A stretch of DNA of 60,000 nt. Source: Symsagittifera roscoffensis (taxonomy: Eukaryota; Xenacoelomorpha; Acoela; Convolutidae). The notes beneath the pieces were generated by a model that saw only the letters and a list, made by a program, of their open reading frames with translations, did not search any database and was not told where the DNA came from. Shown piece after piece: positions 11,201 through 23,183 of the stretch (its first letter is position 1; the number at the start of each line of letters is the position of its first letter). The stretch spans positions 54,268,312 through 54,328,311 of the forward strand of contig NC_087066.1 in assembly GCF_963678635.1 (NCBI RefSeq), read 5' to 3'. The position numbers were made by a program, and so were the translations under genes.

Positions 11201-11832
11201 ATTTTGGCGACAAGGACTAGTATAATTGCGATTGCTTTTTCGGGTCAAAAAAATTGATATTTTGATCTCGACTAAGTAAAACATTTTTTTTTGATAAAAT
11301 GAGGTTAAATTGCCCTATTTAGCACAATTTTCTATAGTTTTTTAATCTAAAAACGCGTTTTTTTATCGCGCGCCACTCCAAATATGTACCACCAATGCGT
11401 ATCGTCTTAAATTAAACAATAACTTTATCTTCAATCAAGGAAGTCGCTAATTAGCTTTGCGTTTTCTGACGTATACAAGTGTTTTTGTCGGCAAATTTCA
11501 GAGGTTAAAAATAAAATGTAGAATTTTTCGGCCAAAAAAGTTGCATTGCAAGTATGAGCGCATGAATATTTCACTAGAAAAAAAATTGGTAACCAAGCAG
11601 GGCAGAAATTTGCAACCACTGCATTTGATGATTAAAATTTGAAACAATTGACGAAAAAAAAACAAGTTATTTTGTTTTCACTTTCTTTTTTCTTAGTTTT
11701 CTGCTGTTGTTTGGGTCCTCAAAGAGCTGAAAGTTCACTTCCGGAAATTTGATCAAAACATGTTTTACTCCATTTTTACTGGGTGTTTGTAAAAAAGGAC
11801 GTTTTTGATCGATGAGAGCAAGCGCCACTGAC
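8221..11832. other. intron of the membrane-protein gene
   Basis: No exon could be supported. The intron contains a family-Y fragment (8433-8466), a hAT-like remnant (9518-9760), and a degenerate duplicated segment: the phrase near 10270-10480 recurs near 10670-10870, with a weaker third trace near 10020. Open frames here are short, AT-rich and unconvincing. Confidence 0.45.
9518..9760. mobile_element. hAT-like element fragment
   Basis: It starts caggggcggatccagaattt, the same terminal type as the elements at 23387 and 57325, and continues with the shared gaccaaattttttgcc and atctcaatagttc blocks. The far end is degraded (aaatacggcgcta). Confidence 0.5.
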
Positions 11833-11923
11833 CTTCACATAGCTGTAGGGCGCGTATTTGATTGGTTCTCCTTCAAAATACCTCGGATACTTGGTCAAAT
11901 CCAGACCATAATATGTCGTCATT
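11833..11923 (-). CDS. internal exon (30 codons), membrane-protein gene
   Basis: Acceptor (ctttgattcag) and donor (AAG/gtcagt) bound 91 bases. The translation MTTYYGLDLTKYPRYFEG followed by EPIKYAPYSYVK is rich in Tyr and Pro and clearly coding. One base completes a codon from the exon before, and the 3' end is in phase 0, matching exon 8002-8220. The first methionine is probably internal because the exon opens at a splice acceptor. The family was not recognised. It would form part of the region N-terminal to the membrane helix. Confidence 0.6.
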
Positions 11924-13530
11924 CTGAATCAAAGATAGCCAAATATACCAAAAAAATTTTTTTAGCGCATTAGATCAATCACATGTTCCTGACGATAAAA
12001 GTTCTACAAACATTTATAAATTGAACAGTTGTTTTTGTTTGATTTCAGCTTTTACCAAAAGTGGAATTAATTAAACTGAGCCGGATAAATTGTTGTAACT
12101 TATTTGATGGTGCAAAAATGGAGCAAATCTGACATAGCGTAAAACAAAAAATCAAACAACGCTCCAAATTGCTGTAGTATTATCTTTTTGTAGATTTATC
12201 GCAAATTTTATGGCGGAAAAGTTTAAATAATTGATGTTCAAACGGATTTTTTTAGCATTGAAAAAACCGAAATGTAATCAAATGCAGCTGTTATAATTTT
12301 TGCGCCATTGACGCATGTCCTGTTCCAGGAAAACAACGCCTTTCTATTATAAAAAGTAATGAAATTTCCGTCACGCTTTTTCTAATTAATTGACTGGAAC
12401 TAGAAAATCTGGATGTTTTTTTTTCAGTTAATGCGATTTGATCGAAGTTCGAAACTGTACTTTATGTGCCTCCAAAACTCCAAGTTGAAAAAAAAATTGG
12501 CCTAACTATCACAGAGACCTGTTGATTATTTCGCAAACTACATCCGTGACAGTTAGACCATGGAAGTTTTACCATGGAAACGATTTAATCTTACTGAGTG
12601 TAAATTGTCTTTAGGAATTGTTTAAGGCTAATTTTCCGCCTGTGTTCCACTTAGTCTAGATTTTGCCGCAAGAAGCTTTCGTATTTAATTACAAGACTGC
12701 TCGTATTCAAAGCAAAGCCCAAATTGTTTCGACAGCAACTTAAAGCAGAAAAAAAAACAGCTTTTTCTTCAAAAAGTGAATTTTACCGAGAGAAATTTTG
12801 AAAAGCGGTTTAATGCTACCAAAAGGTATATTTTCTTTCACTTATGGTTTTCTCTCGTGCCTACTTGGGCTTAATCTAGTTGTATGTCTCGACCCGACTG
12901 CATGAGCAGTGGTAAAAGCTTTTGTGTAGTTTTTTGGGATCAGTGACCATTCAATTTTTGGCTTCCTGCCAAAGTGTGATTAAAACGGGGAGAATCTGGC
13001 TACTGAAAAATTTGTTACTTGACTGTTTTCTACAGTTTTTTTAATACTGATTCAGTATCTCGATGGTTTTCTTCTAATTTCAGAGCTTTATTTTTCTTTG
13101 ACCGTTTGAATAGTAGTACCTTTCACAAATCCGCATCAACCTGTTAATGATGACCAGACAAAATGTGTATTTTTATTCCTTCAGATTGATAATGCATTTT
13201 AATTTCAAAACCTGCGTACAGGTCCGTTCTAATATTTTGTAGTATGTTTTGTGCAAAAAAGTTACTCTCTTGAAATTTCGAAAAATTTTCTCATCCACTT
13301 AATTTGGTAAGAATAGTTGATGAAATCTAATTTACTAAACTGTTGAACTTTGGGTCGGCGTAATCTAACTGAAGCTAATTGTTGGGCGCATCAAGAAGGG
13401 AGAGAGAAAAAGCTTTTTGCGAAGTGAATGAGCTCATTGGTTCTAGCTTTTAAAAATTTACCAAACTTAGTGCACTCATGGCAATTTTTGCCTAATTATC
13501 AACATCTCTCTGCAATCTCGGCCTCTACAG
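11924..13530. other. AT-rich intron or intergenic DNA
   Basis: No exon supported. A 5' fragment of family X (acaagactgctcgtattc) lies at about 12692-12741. Confidence 0.4.
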
Positions 13531-13626
13531 GTACTGGACCGCATCGACCATCAACTCATCTCCTGGGTGCGATCTGTGCAGCCGGATCAGAACTGCGAGT
13601 TGAAGACTGAAGCCGATCGTCGATGA
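13531..13626 (+). CDS. candidate terminal exon, + strand
   Basis: A pyrimidine-rich acceptor (ctcggcctctacag) is followed by 31 codons in phase 0 ending at TGA 13624-13626. They read VLDRIDHQLISWVRSVQPDQ then NCELKTEADRR. The composition is protein-like and GC-rich against an AT-rich background. The opposite strand is also open for about the same length, which lowers confidence. I found no partner exon upstream and no domain. It lies inside a segment flanked by a 14-bp direct repeat (13429-13442, 14018-14031), so it may have moved or been duplicated. Confidence 0.35.
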   Translation, partial: VLDRIDHQLISWVRSVQPDQNCELKTEADRR

Positions 13627-14596
13627 TTATATGCAGCCTTCCACCACCGCTGCTAAATTCCAGAAAACTTTGCTTTGAGGAAAAAATTTCGCAATTCTTG
13701 TTTCTGATCGACGTCGTAGTTTTAGTCTTGCGTCATCTTTTCGGTTTAGGATTGCGGAAGCAATTTTTTGTGTTTTGGTGTTGCGAGAGCAATTTTCTGT
13801 CCTCCGCCAATTTCTTGTTTCTGAGAGAAACTTTATTGACCTGTTCGAGCCTCCTAATAGATTTGGTTGTGCGTTTCTTGTGGAAATTTGCGAAAAGTGT
13901 GGCGTTCTCATTTAGTCTTTTCCGACCAACTTCGAATTACGGCATCTGCCTGGGTCGTATGGCTAGCTGTCTTGTCTGATTTGACCTGGATGGCTTTTTT
14001 TGTGAATACGAACTCGTTGAGCTCATTGGTTGTTTTTTAAAAGTCTGAAAAGGTACAGAATTCACTGGTGGGTGAACAAATATCATCAGAGCGGCAATGA
14101 AAAGATGACACAGTTGATTTCGTTGTGTTGCAGATATGAACAATGAACAGCTGCGTTACATTTGGGAAATTTGAAAAATGGTCTCAATTTGTTGTGTCAG
14201 GATGCTAAAGACGAGGCTCGAATGTGATTGGTAGTTTTTTTGTATATATCAAAAACGCCCTCTTGCGATTAGCATCTGTTTCCGAAAGTAAAACGTCAGA
14301 ATCCTGAAACAATCAAAATTTTATATGACTGTTAATTCAATACACAATTTTTGACTGCTAATTTTGACGGAAACGTCATGACTTAAACGGCTATCGAATT
14401 GCCATAAAAAATTGTCAACAAAGTAGTTTATAGTCTGCAAACTATTTATGATAGCGGACGCTACCGGCTAATTTGTTAAGCGTTCAAGTTTGGTCAAGAA
14501 TGGGACTTTGAACTAGAAAAAAAGACGAAAAAATGTCTTTGCCGGATTGTTCACACATGTATCTTCATCCTACTATTAATACACTGTATAAGCAAA

Positions 14597-14676
14597 GGGC
14601 CTGTGAGGGATTCGAACCCTTCCCGAACTCAACTACTTGCTTTTGGCGTTTCTTTATCTTAGAACGCTCGGCAACC
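14597..14676 (-). pseudogene. tRNA-like pseudogene (Leu/Ser class) or SINE head
   Basis: The minus strand has a perfect T-arm/box B (GGTTCGAATCC, 14608-14618) followed by ACAGGCCC at the acceptor position. A box A-like stretch (GCCGAGCGTTCTAAGA) lies about 50 bases upstream, at the spacing of a tRNA with a long variable arm. The acceptor 5' strand and the anticodon arm do not pair, so it is not a working tRNA. It may be a tRNA-derived SINE remnant. Confidence 0.45.
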
Positions 14677-14759
14677 TGTTCTTTTTATGAGAGTATTTCA
14701 ACATTAATTCAAGCACTTAATTTTTACTTCCTCAACTTAATCTTCTCTTCATCCAAAAG

Positions 14760-15700
14760 GAGAAGGGTTGAAGCGAGCTTAGGAAACTGACAAGTAAGTT
14801 TGCCGAACGTGGACGTAAAACAGCAAAGACGGCGACACAATCCCTACCTTAATGCGAGCGGGTATTAGCCTTTGGGCTGTTCGTTTCAACTACCCAAACG
14901 AGGTCACCAATTTTAAGTTTACGGTCGGGTCGGGAGCACCACTTCTTGCGCTTGTTGACATACTCTCCGGCCAATGTGATCATATATCATTCGCATACCG
15001 TTGCGCACGGATATATCGTTTCTAATGGTCAAAACAATCATCAGCAAAAATAGTCGAAAATTTTGCGATATGTTGCCCAAACAGAAGTGATTAGGCAACT
15101 TTTACTAAGCAGAGATCTTCATCTGTCATTATACGGGAAACTATTATCTAAGTAGATATTCGCTCAAGACTGCGTACATTTCTTTCCCATAGCCCACCAT
15201 GATGTGGGGCTCCTGGTGATTTTAATTTCCCCTTTATCATTTATGTACCAGAGGGAAGGTAGGAGCTTGTTCCACTCATTTATCCATACAAGTATATGTT
15301 TTTCCGCGCTAATTGAATCGGTTCCGTTTTTGGACCAAAAGGCGGTGGAGGTAGCGCGGCGCTCGATAAGTCACTTTTTGCTCATCCAACAAGAGCTTGT
15401 ATCTGGCAAAGGTGGTTAAATGAAAATATCTAGGTTTTTTTCTAGCAGCACCGGATGGTTACACGATATGTACTAAAGTAATCCACACCGCAAAATTTGC
15501 TAAGACCCCAAACGCTCATTCGGGAGATCCGACGACATCATCGCTTTTATCGCTATGGTTTTTTGTACACGGCATATGAAGCAAGCACTTTTGTGAACAG
15601 GTTGCAATACGACTATTTGACTGATCATTGTTGTTAGATGACAATAGCCCAAAGTCCTCTGGGAAATTTTTTTCTTTGTGAAAGCCACAACAAATTTTTA
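14760..15700 (-). pseudogene. decayed BEL/Pao retrotransposon integrase
   Basis: Read on the minus strand across several frames, this region gives successive integrase landmarks of the BEL/Pao type. First comes a cysteine-containing patch (ACFICRVQK) followed by MMSSDLPNERL. Then come CGVDYFSTY near 15.48 kb (first catalytic Asp region), WSKNGTDSISAEK near 15.32 kb (second catalytic region) and SPGAPHHGGLWERNVRS near 15.2 kb (last acidic residue). A C-terminal part near 14.9 kb reads RPDRKLKIGDLVWVVETNSP. The APHHGGLWE and GDLVWVV phrases are characteristic of this superfamily. Stops and frameshifts are frequent, so it is long dead. No LTRs were identified. A possible RNase H/linker remnant continues to about 16.2 kb. 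Confidence 0.7.
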
Positions 15701-16204
15701 AATTGGTCGGTTAAGGCTGTATAAGAGTTACGCAAATGTTTGTGACTGCTTAGTAGTCACAGTCGGCACAAAAACATCCGTAGTAAATGGCGAGAATAGC
15801 TAAAAACGCTCCAAACTATAAACGGTTTTGTTGGTGCACTGGTACTATACTATCTAAGAAATTACCGTTGTTGTCAATACCATCATCAACAGGGCTCTGA
15901 AGGCGAGTTTACTTAATGAAGTCTGTTAAAAGTTTGACTGGCCAATCATTTGTTAATTTTAAGCTAGGTTCTAGGACCCGACTTACTTCTTTCAAATAAT
16001 CAGCTGAAATGCGCGAGTTTCAGTGTTCGCAGGTTATTCGTCACTACCGACAAGAGACGTCTCATCAACCCTAATCAAATCGAAAAATTGTGTCATCCAG
16101 TTCGCGACAAACACGGAAAGTTTTTCTCTCCAGATAAGCCACCGAACACGATACTTAAAGACAGGCTGCACCATCGTCGTAACGATAATCGGTCACGCAA
16201 TCGA

Positions 16205-17425
16205 ATAGACATAGGTCGATGAAATTGTGTCACTTTGTCGATATGGTTTGTTATAGGGTTGTAAGGAAGCAAATGGTTTGACTGAACTCATTTATAATGT
16301 AATTCAGAGCCAGTTTACCCGGCACCGACGCGTTTTTTTTTCAGGTTAATTACATCAAATTTGCAAACGCCATAAATATACCTAAGAAAACGGGAAATAA
16401 TTTTTGATTTCTTGTACTCTTCTAGGCATTTGAAGCTCGACGCATCGACGTTTCTCAGATGGCATGTAAAATTTCTGAAATTCAAATTCTGCTTAGTTAG
16501 AGGTTGAAGTTCGGTCGACCAAAAAAACTATACAGAGAAAAAATATTTTGTTATATCTGTGAAAAAATGGAGAAAAATTTCAAGAACAATTCGGGTACGT
16601 TTTGTATTTGGTTGCGTTTTATTTTTTTTTGTTTTCGCGCAAAATCGGGTAACACAAATAATCATATTCATGAGCCGAGTGATCTATCATGATAAAGTGT
16701 TTTCAGCCGTAATTCAAACGAAATTCATAAGAGAAAAAACGGTTTGAACTTTTTGAGATTTTGTCTAACTTCGAGCAAGTACGCGATCGAGTAATGCTTT
16801 TATATGAAAATTTGCAGTTTTTAGAACGAAATTTTGGTTTTAGTTATTGTAAGACTATGTAGCGCTTGTTTGGCAAAACAAAGTTTTTTTTAATAAAAAA
16901 AATTAGAATTTGGTGCAAGTTAGAAAAAAACTTTTTTTTTTCTTTTATTTTTTTTTTCGTTGTTTTAACTCATTTTTTGGAGACAAATGTTGCCGATGAA
17001 GCCTGACTTACTAATTTTCACGCAATTGTATAGTTCCGAATCACACCACCCACTAAACACACGACACTAATTTGAAAAAAAAAACTTTTGTATCTATTTT
17101 TTTTATGATTATGGTCAGAACATTCTGCTCTACTTGCACAGTAACCGGCTAGCCTTGTTATATATGGTTTTATTTGATGTTTTAGAGCCAAATAGTTTTT
17201 GAAAGTTCTCTAGTTTGGAAGTATGTCTTCACTTTTAGTCATTTTTTTCATCTTTCTTCATCGCTAACACCGTGTACTTTGCATAAAAATAACGTTAAGT
17301 ATTTGATAAGTTTTTTGAAGATACTGAATGCTTGAAAAAAAATCAAATTTGACCCGAATACTGAAAAATACGAGCTAAGCTGCATAAAGCGGCCTTGAAT
17401 TGAAAACAAGAGCTTTTTTTATCAC
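16205..17425. other. AT-rich non-coding stretch with inverted family-Y repeat
   Basis: No exon supported. At about 17011-17158 the minus strand carries a family-Y repeat (acaaggctagccggttac...), with the T-tract and caaattagtgtcg blocks in the expected order. Confidence 0.4.
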
Positions 17426-17486
17426 CGATTTATTTTCAGAGCCACCGAAATCTTCTTTCTGAGCTCCTTTTTGAAGTCTTTGTAAA
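17426..17486 (-). CDS. probable internal exon (YKDFKKELRKK...), membrane-protein gene
   Basis: The minus-strand acceptor (ttatttgtttag) is followed by YKDFKKELRKKISVALKIN and two further bases before GT (CG/gtgata). The 3' phase fits exon 11833-11923 exactly and completes an arginine codon. The 5' side needs phase 1. The amphipathic, lysine-rich stretch is protein-like, but the donor is mediocre. The likely first exon just upstream (17587-17622) ends in the wrong phase, so the link between those two is unresolved. Confidence 0.4.
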
Positions 17487-17586
17487 CTAAACAAATAATT
17501 GCATCTTGTTGCTAAGACCGTTTTTGCGAAAATATTTGAAGGTATGTCAAAATTAGTTGCACAAAAAGTGCTGAAGGAATACATAC

Positions 17587-17622
17587 CCTCTGGATGATGA
17601 ACTTCGTCTCAAAGTCCAGCAT
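17587..17622 (-). CDS. possible first coding exon (MLDFETKFIIQR)
   Basis: ATG followed by 12 codons ends at a strong donor (AGG/gtatgt) on the minus strand. It would be a natural start for the gene whose exons lie at 17426, 11833 and 8002, but joining it to 17426-17486 shifts the frame. It could use a different second exon or belong to another transcript. Confidence 0.3.
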
Positions 17623-18641
17623 TGGTCGACAACTTTTTTATGAAACAAAAACATAAAATGGCCTCTAAACAGTAGAGCATTAAACAAGTGGAGAAGTTTT
17701 TGAGTGTTCTTGGGAGACATCAGAAAATCGAATTGGGCTTGAGAAAAGTTTTTCGAAAACTTTTTTTTATAACCCCCACCTAGGGAAAATACCAGACCAA
17801 CGCCTGGTTTCAAATATATAGATTCCAATATGTGAGAAAAGTACGCAAAAAAGCATGAGTTCATTATTTAAAATTTATAAAAAATCAACCTTGAAAAAAG
17901 CAAAACGAGGGGGAAATAGAGGCGGAATTTTCCAGCAAAATTTTTTCAAAGTTTTCGGACCATGAACCTCTTAGCGAAGAACAATTTTTAGGGTTCTTAT
18001 GAAGTTATTGTTAACGGTATAACTATTTTAATCTACTATAGTCTAAGAAACATCATCAAATCGATCTCTTGAATTAAGGCTAATGCATACCCTTGGGATA
18101 CTTTTCTATCAAATCTTGAGAGTACTCATTTTCTCATTAATTTAAGACCTGTCATCAGCTAATGGCATTTTGTATGCAGACTTAGAACTAACCAGTGATC
18201 ATTAGCAAGATGAGGAGCCTGTTTACATGACAGCTAAGAGTTTTTATTTTCACTTCAACTTTTTGACAAGTCGGATTAACTAACTGGTTAAAATTGTACG
18301 GTAAGTTATACAATTTTGCACCAAACAATTATGATCTTAGTAATAACTTATTGAAATTTTAAAAGCAATAGTAAGTTTTATAAAATGATTTATTTTTATT
18401 GCACCGATTACTTTGACCTGTGAATCGATCGTCACAGATATGTGCAAAAAGCAATGTATATTATGCATTATATATTGTTACTCACTTCAAAAATAAGAAG
18501 TGTTGTCAATCGTTTTCTATCAAAAAGCTGTTTTTCGGCTTAGCTAAAATGAAGTTTTTATTGAGTTGGTTTAGTAATGTGATGTTGTCAAATTACCGTT
18601 AAAATTACAGCGCTTACAAAAAGTACAAATTGTTTTCATTT

Positions 18642-18671
18642 ATGTTTCAAAGACTCTGGACTGCTCTACGC
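18642..18671 (+). CDS. candidate exon with strong donor (MFQRLWTALR)
   Basis: A consensus donor (ctacgc/gtaagt) ends a short open stretch. An ATG at 18642 gives ten codons, MFQRLWTALR, ending in phase 0; an acceptor at 18609-18610 would allow a longer exon with two open frames. It could be a first exon of a gene continuing to 22681, but nothing firm links them. Confidence 0.25.
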
Positions 18672-19020
18672 GTAAGTAAATATCTATTCTGGAAAGAAAG
18701 TTGAATTGTTCTGATTTCATCGTCTGAGTATCACCGATTAATTACGTGTTTTTGTACAATTTAGCATTTGAAAACTCAGTTTTACCATTTTTTGTTGTGT
18801 TTGCGAAGTGCAATTTCGCCTCTGCGCATAAAATTATCAACATTTTAGAATATTGCGCGAAATTATTGTTGCAGTTGCAATATTAATGCAAAGATATTTT
18901 CATCGCAACAAGCTGGATTTTGTGCTCAGCAATCGGATATTCTTGTTTGTTCTTTCATTTAAAATTTTCTCAAAATAACATGCGCTCTGACGGCTAAAAT
19001 TGGTCAAATTGAAATTTGAA

Positions 19021-19567
19021 CAAGACTGCTCGTATCAGGGCGAAGCCCTGAAAGTTCCGACTGCCTATTAATGTTTATGGAGCAGTAATAACATAAACAG
19101 CATAAAAAAATTAAATGAAATAAAATATTATGAAAAACGTGTTTTCTAAAATTTGAAAATTTTTCTATGAAAATCATCCCCCCACACGCCATATAAAGTA
19201 CAAAACAATAGATTTCGCTCCTTGTAACAAATCAATTAAGGCAAATAAGTTTCTTTCAACCAATTTGGAACGATTTCTAAGACGGATTAAATCTCCGCTT
19301 ATTACGCGTTAATAGCGCGAATTATATCTCGCGTTAATTGTCCCAAATTGGTCAAAAGGGCAATCTTTAAACCCTCATAACTTTACGAAAAATGGTCACA
19401 GGTGAAATATTTTTTCAAATTTAAGCCCATGACAACAATAGCTTTCGAATGATATAAAAAAAAATTCCGTCAAAAATGGCTAGTTAAAAAGTTGAAATTT
19501 GTCTGAAGAAAAAAAAACCCACCCCGAGCACAAATATTCCGCTACTTTCGTATCGAAAGTCGGAACA
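19021..19567. repeat. dispersed repeat family X, copy 2 (547 bp)
   Basis: Nearly identical to 56420-56970 over its full length and close to 3403-3913. The hairpin tcagggcgaagccctga is at 19035-19051 and the terminal palindrome at 19537-19565. Confidence 0.85.
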
Positions 19568-19678
19568 ATAACTTCAAGAAGACTTTTTTTGATCTGCAGT
19601 GAAAACTGCCTCGCTACAGTTGATATCAAAAATCAAAGTTGTTTTTACAGCTGATATTTAGAACACGATGGAAACACA

Positions 19679-19800
19679 ACAAGGATAGCCGGTTGCTGTG
19701 AAAATACCACAGAATGTTCCGACCATAGTCTTTAAAAGTCTACTAATTTTTTTTTCAAATAAGTGTAGATTTGTCTGCATCGTGTGATAAAAGGATCTGC
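19679..19800. repeat. dispersed repeat family Y
   Basis: Starts acaaggatagccggttgctg; a short hairpin (ctgtg/cacag) precedes gttccgacc at 19716-19724, followed by a T-tract and caaataagtgtag. It lies 112 bases after family X copy 2. Confidence 0.5.
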
Positions 19801-20754
19801 TATAAAACTATAATATAGGCATATTAGAGAGTCATAGCCGATTAATCAAAAATGTCAACCGGTTTTTCTCGAAACTAGAAATAATTTTTGGGAATTTTTT
19901 AATGTGTTTCGAATCACGACTGAAAGGGATTAAATAAGATTTATTACTCAGCCCAGTCCAATGTTTAATTGACTACCTAATTTTGTGTGAATAACAAAAC
20001 TAAGAAAAAGAAAACACACCCGAATTCAAAGTTCCGCCCCATTTCAAATGGTGGGAACAGCAAAAAAGTGAAAGTTTGAAAAAAAAAAAATGGTAGAAAG
20101 AAGAATTGAGAGGAGCTGTCGTTTTTTGCTAAAAAATGATGAATCATAGATTACGGGTGACGTTATGCCATCAAACAAAACAAGATTAACTGAAAGTTTA
20201 AAAAATACTAGAAAATCACAAATACCGGGTTTTGAAAAAATCAAAAACAAAATTTTTTGAAACTTCTCATCAGAAAGTCTAATTACAAAGTTTAACTCTG
20301 AAGCTTCGCCCTGATGCGAGCAGTATTGTTGATCCTATAGGTGACGACCTCTGTTTTTTTACGTTTTTGGTCCTTGAAGCTTTTTTCACTGCAATATAGC
20401 AAAATCCTTGAAGCGAATTGAGATCGAACTAACAAACTTGTGATACTCATCGCGTCTTTTGAGCCCAAACATCAACACGAAAAGTCAACTGAAAAGCAGA
20501 GGTTTTAATTTTTTTTCAGTTTTTTCTATCGTTTGACTGTTAAATATAATTATTGATTATAATTATTGCTGATTATAATTGATATGTAATCATTATGAAA
20601 TGAATATACAAAAAAAGACAAAATCGCTTCGAATTCATTTAAATCGATTTTTTGCTACTGAAATCCTATAAAATGAAACCAAAAAATTTGCCAAAAAATA
20701 GCTTTAAATATATTTATATTCGATTGAAGTTGAATTGTTAAGCTACAGTTTCCT

Positions 20755-20948
20755 TACGAGGCCAAACTGTGCACTGGATAGGAGCACAATTTTGTGTCTG
20801 TATGTTCCTGGATTCCAGAGACAAGTCTTTAAAAATGTTAAAGTTTTGTCGGAACGATCAAAGAGAAGGTAAGAACAAAAAAAACGAAGGGAACGTCCTT
20901 GCTGCGGAATCCGCTTACAATGCACAAAATGCACAGTTTGGCCTCGTA
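20755..20948. mobile_element. small TIR element (MITE), about 190 bp
   Basis: A perfect 19-bp inverted pair, tacgaggccaaactgtgca at 20755-20773 and its reverse complement at 20930-20948, flanks about 155 bases of non-coding DNA. The outermost TA on each side could be a target duplication, as in Tc1/mariner-type MITEs. Confidence 0.6.
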
Positions 20949-22680
20949 ATGTTTGTATCAAAGCAAGCCAATTTTGAATTGATTCAAAATCGAATTTTTT
21001 ACAGTTCTTTTTTTTATAATTTGTAGAAAAATTGATTGCAATCTATTTCTTGTCAGTACAGATAGCTTTCACAAGACTATTTTTTTGCATTTTTTTTCGG
21101 TTTTTCTTTTTTTAAACACTAGTTATTGTGTGATAGGGCTTCGGCAATTTCAGCTTTACTTCAAATGACACTTTTCAGGGTGTTTTTTTTCTCCACTCAT
21201 ATGGGACTTTTTATCAAGCCATTTGTTAAACAGTCTGAAAGGTATTGATGATAAGTGCTCAAGCTACAAAAAAGTTTGCCGCTAAATTATTTGTTTTAAT
21301 CGTGATTTGCGATCACGCTAGAAAAAAAGAGCAGTTATGGGGGTTTAAAAATTCAGGCACTTAAAGGGCAATCAAAACATTCAGGGCCCTAATACGAGCC
21401 GTTTTGGTTGCTGTGTTAAAAGTTAAAACATATAGGCTATAAAAATATATCCAATGAGTGGTTTGATTTTACAAAAGTGCAGGTGATAATACAGGATATC
21501 AATTAACCCATGCGAAAAAAATGTTGGTTCCTTCTATACGATAAAAACGGGAACAATAACTTCAACTACGCTGCAAACTGTGATGTGAAAAGTTTGTATT
21601 ATTTTACACAGGCACTTTCACTTTTTATTAGATTTATGTTTTATCTATATAATCTGAATGTTAAATACACAAGGTTTTTCAAAACTTCTCGAATGTATTC
21701 TATCAAATTTGGTCAATTTGAACCAACCATTTCAATAGGCAGACATATCCGACTACACAACCAGACATGACCAATGTCTTTCCTCTTTAGTTTGAAAGGA
21801 ATCTCAAATAAAAAAAATGCGATTTGCAGCCGTTTGTAAGTAAAATGCATAGATTTAGTCCACATCAACTTCAGTTCCATTCATTACTCAGTGGTTTCTA
21901 AATAATAGGGCGAGATGATTTTATGGACCGGTTTGATCATTCAACAACGGACCAATTAGATTCTTTCATGGTCTTATTTGGCGACAGATACAGAAGCCAT
22001 ACACAAACTTTTAAGATAACAGTCGTGACACTACAATTGTGTCAATTCAACCGATTTGTAGCAAAATGATGAATAACACACAAAAGCTTTATGTTCAAAA
22101 ACATCCAAAACCCAAGCCACAAATATTTATCAATTAAAAACGAAACAAAAAAGGTTAAAATCAAACCAAAAAAAAAACTGAAAATGGATTTTTTTTTGTT
22201 GAAAACAGTTCCATGGGGCACATTAATCGCAGTTGTCAATGAGTGGAGCAAGCTTTTGTTTTGGTTACAAAAAATCCATGCAAACAAACTTTTGGAAATT
22301 TTGCACAAGTAATTTTGCCACAGTAAACTTCCACTCGTTCAATGCACACAGCGGATGTCCAGCTAAAAAATTAAATATGGTACCATGCAAAAATCTTTCC
22401 ATTATAGTGGTACATATTTATTTCAACATCAATAATGCATCAAGCATCAAGTATGAATTATGAAAACGGCTTCCTTTTCATTTGGTTCCGTTTTTAGCTG
22501 AAAATGTTGAGCCGTAAAAAAAACTAACGTAAAGTTGTTTTATTGCTTAAAATCACTGGTTTTCATTGATTTATTGAGGGAAGTTTTGGATATTACATAT
22601 TTCCGGCTTCGATTTGGAAGTTAGTTTGCGAAAATTTAAAACACTCTAGGTGAAGAAATTTTGATTGACGAATATTTCAG

Positions 22681-22743
22681 ATGGCAGCCACGAAATCAGA
22701 GACGCAGTCGCTCATCAAGCTCCTCCATCATGAACTTTATTAA
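22681..22743 (+). CDS. candidate exon after a strong acceptor
   Basis: The acceptor aatatttcag at 22671-22680 is followed by a GC-richer stretch open in all three frames for 17-25 codons, each ending in a nearby stop (frame 1: MAATKSETQSLIKLLHHELY then TAA). It may be the last exon of a + strand gene or a 5' exon of the Reeler gene. The frame cannot be decided. Confidence 0.3.
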   Translation: MAATKSETQSLIKLLHHELY

Positions 22744-22957
22744 TTCTGCATTAACTAATGTTTAATTGATTCATTTCTTTTCACCTATTCTAGAACTAGA
22801 AAAACTTAAGTGAATATCAAAAATACTCAAATTTTACAAATTTATTGTCCAAACAATGAGACTCTATTTATTGAAAAGCGAACCTTTCTTTTTATATTAT
22901 TTAAGTCTCCTATCCTTTATTCGATTAACTTACTCTTCGCCGTCGGTTCGGGGCACT

Positions 22958-23183
22958 ATGCGTATGTCCCCACTGAGTGTATTATTATCACTTGGACTAG
23001 TGCTCTGCGGACTTGGTCACGTGGGTGCAATGCCGGATGGAAACCCCGGCCACTGGTGCAGTCGCTTCCCAGGAGGGCACGAGGTGGAGGCGCTGGGGGG
23101 CGATAACGGCTACTTCATTGAAGTCAGACACGCCACCTCCAAGCTAGTCGTGAACGACTTCGTCCCATCTCACAAATATGAAG
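22958..23183 (+). CDS. Reeler-domain secreted protein, exon 1 (signal peptide and domain start)
   Basis: This is the first coding exon of a gene rebuilt here from five exons (22958-23183, 24407-24507, 47257-47396, 50865-50938, 55924-55970), whose phases all agree. The start at 22958 is chosen because MRMSPLSVLLSLGLVLCGLG plus HVGA makes a clean signal peptide; an in-frame ATG at 22856 adds a poor extension. The mature part begins MPDGNPGHWCSRFPGGHEVE, matching the Pro-Asp-Gly...Cys start of Reeler domains. Such domains occur in reelin, FRRS1-type reductases and insect defence proteins. The donor is GAAG/gttaag in phase 1. Role: a secreted or cell-surface protein, possibly immune-related; this is family inference only. 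Two further gaaggtga donor-like sites follow within about 40 bases, but they lie after an in-frame stop. Confidence 0.8.

Larger units (their letters stand above)
18672..22680. other. intron or intergenic DNA with repeats
   Basis: Contains family X copy 2 (19021-19567), family Y (19679-19800), an inverted fragment of the X 5' end at about 20300-20330 and a TIR element (20755-20948). The remaining ORFs are AT-driven and unconvincing. Confidence 0.45.

Noticed and set aside
13627-13979. Overlapping 118- and 94-codon frames on both strands
   Set aside because: Both contain the same low-complexity phrases (gcaatttt..tgtttctga) and neither has splice or domain support.
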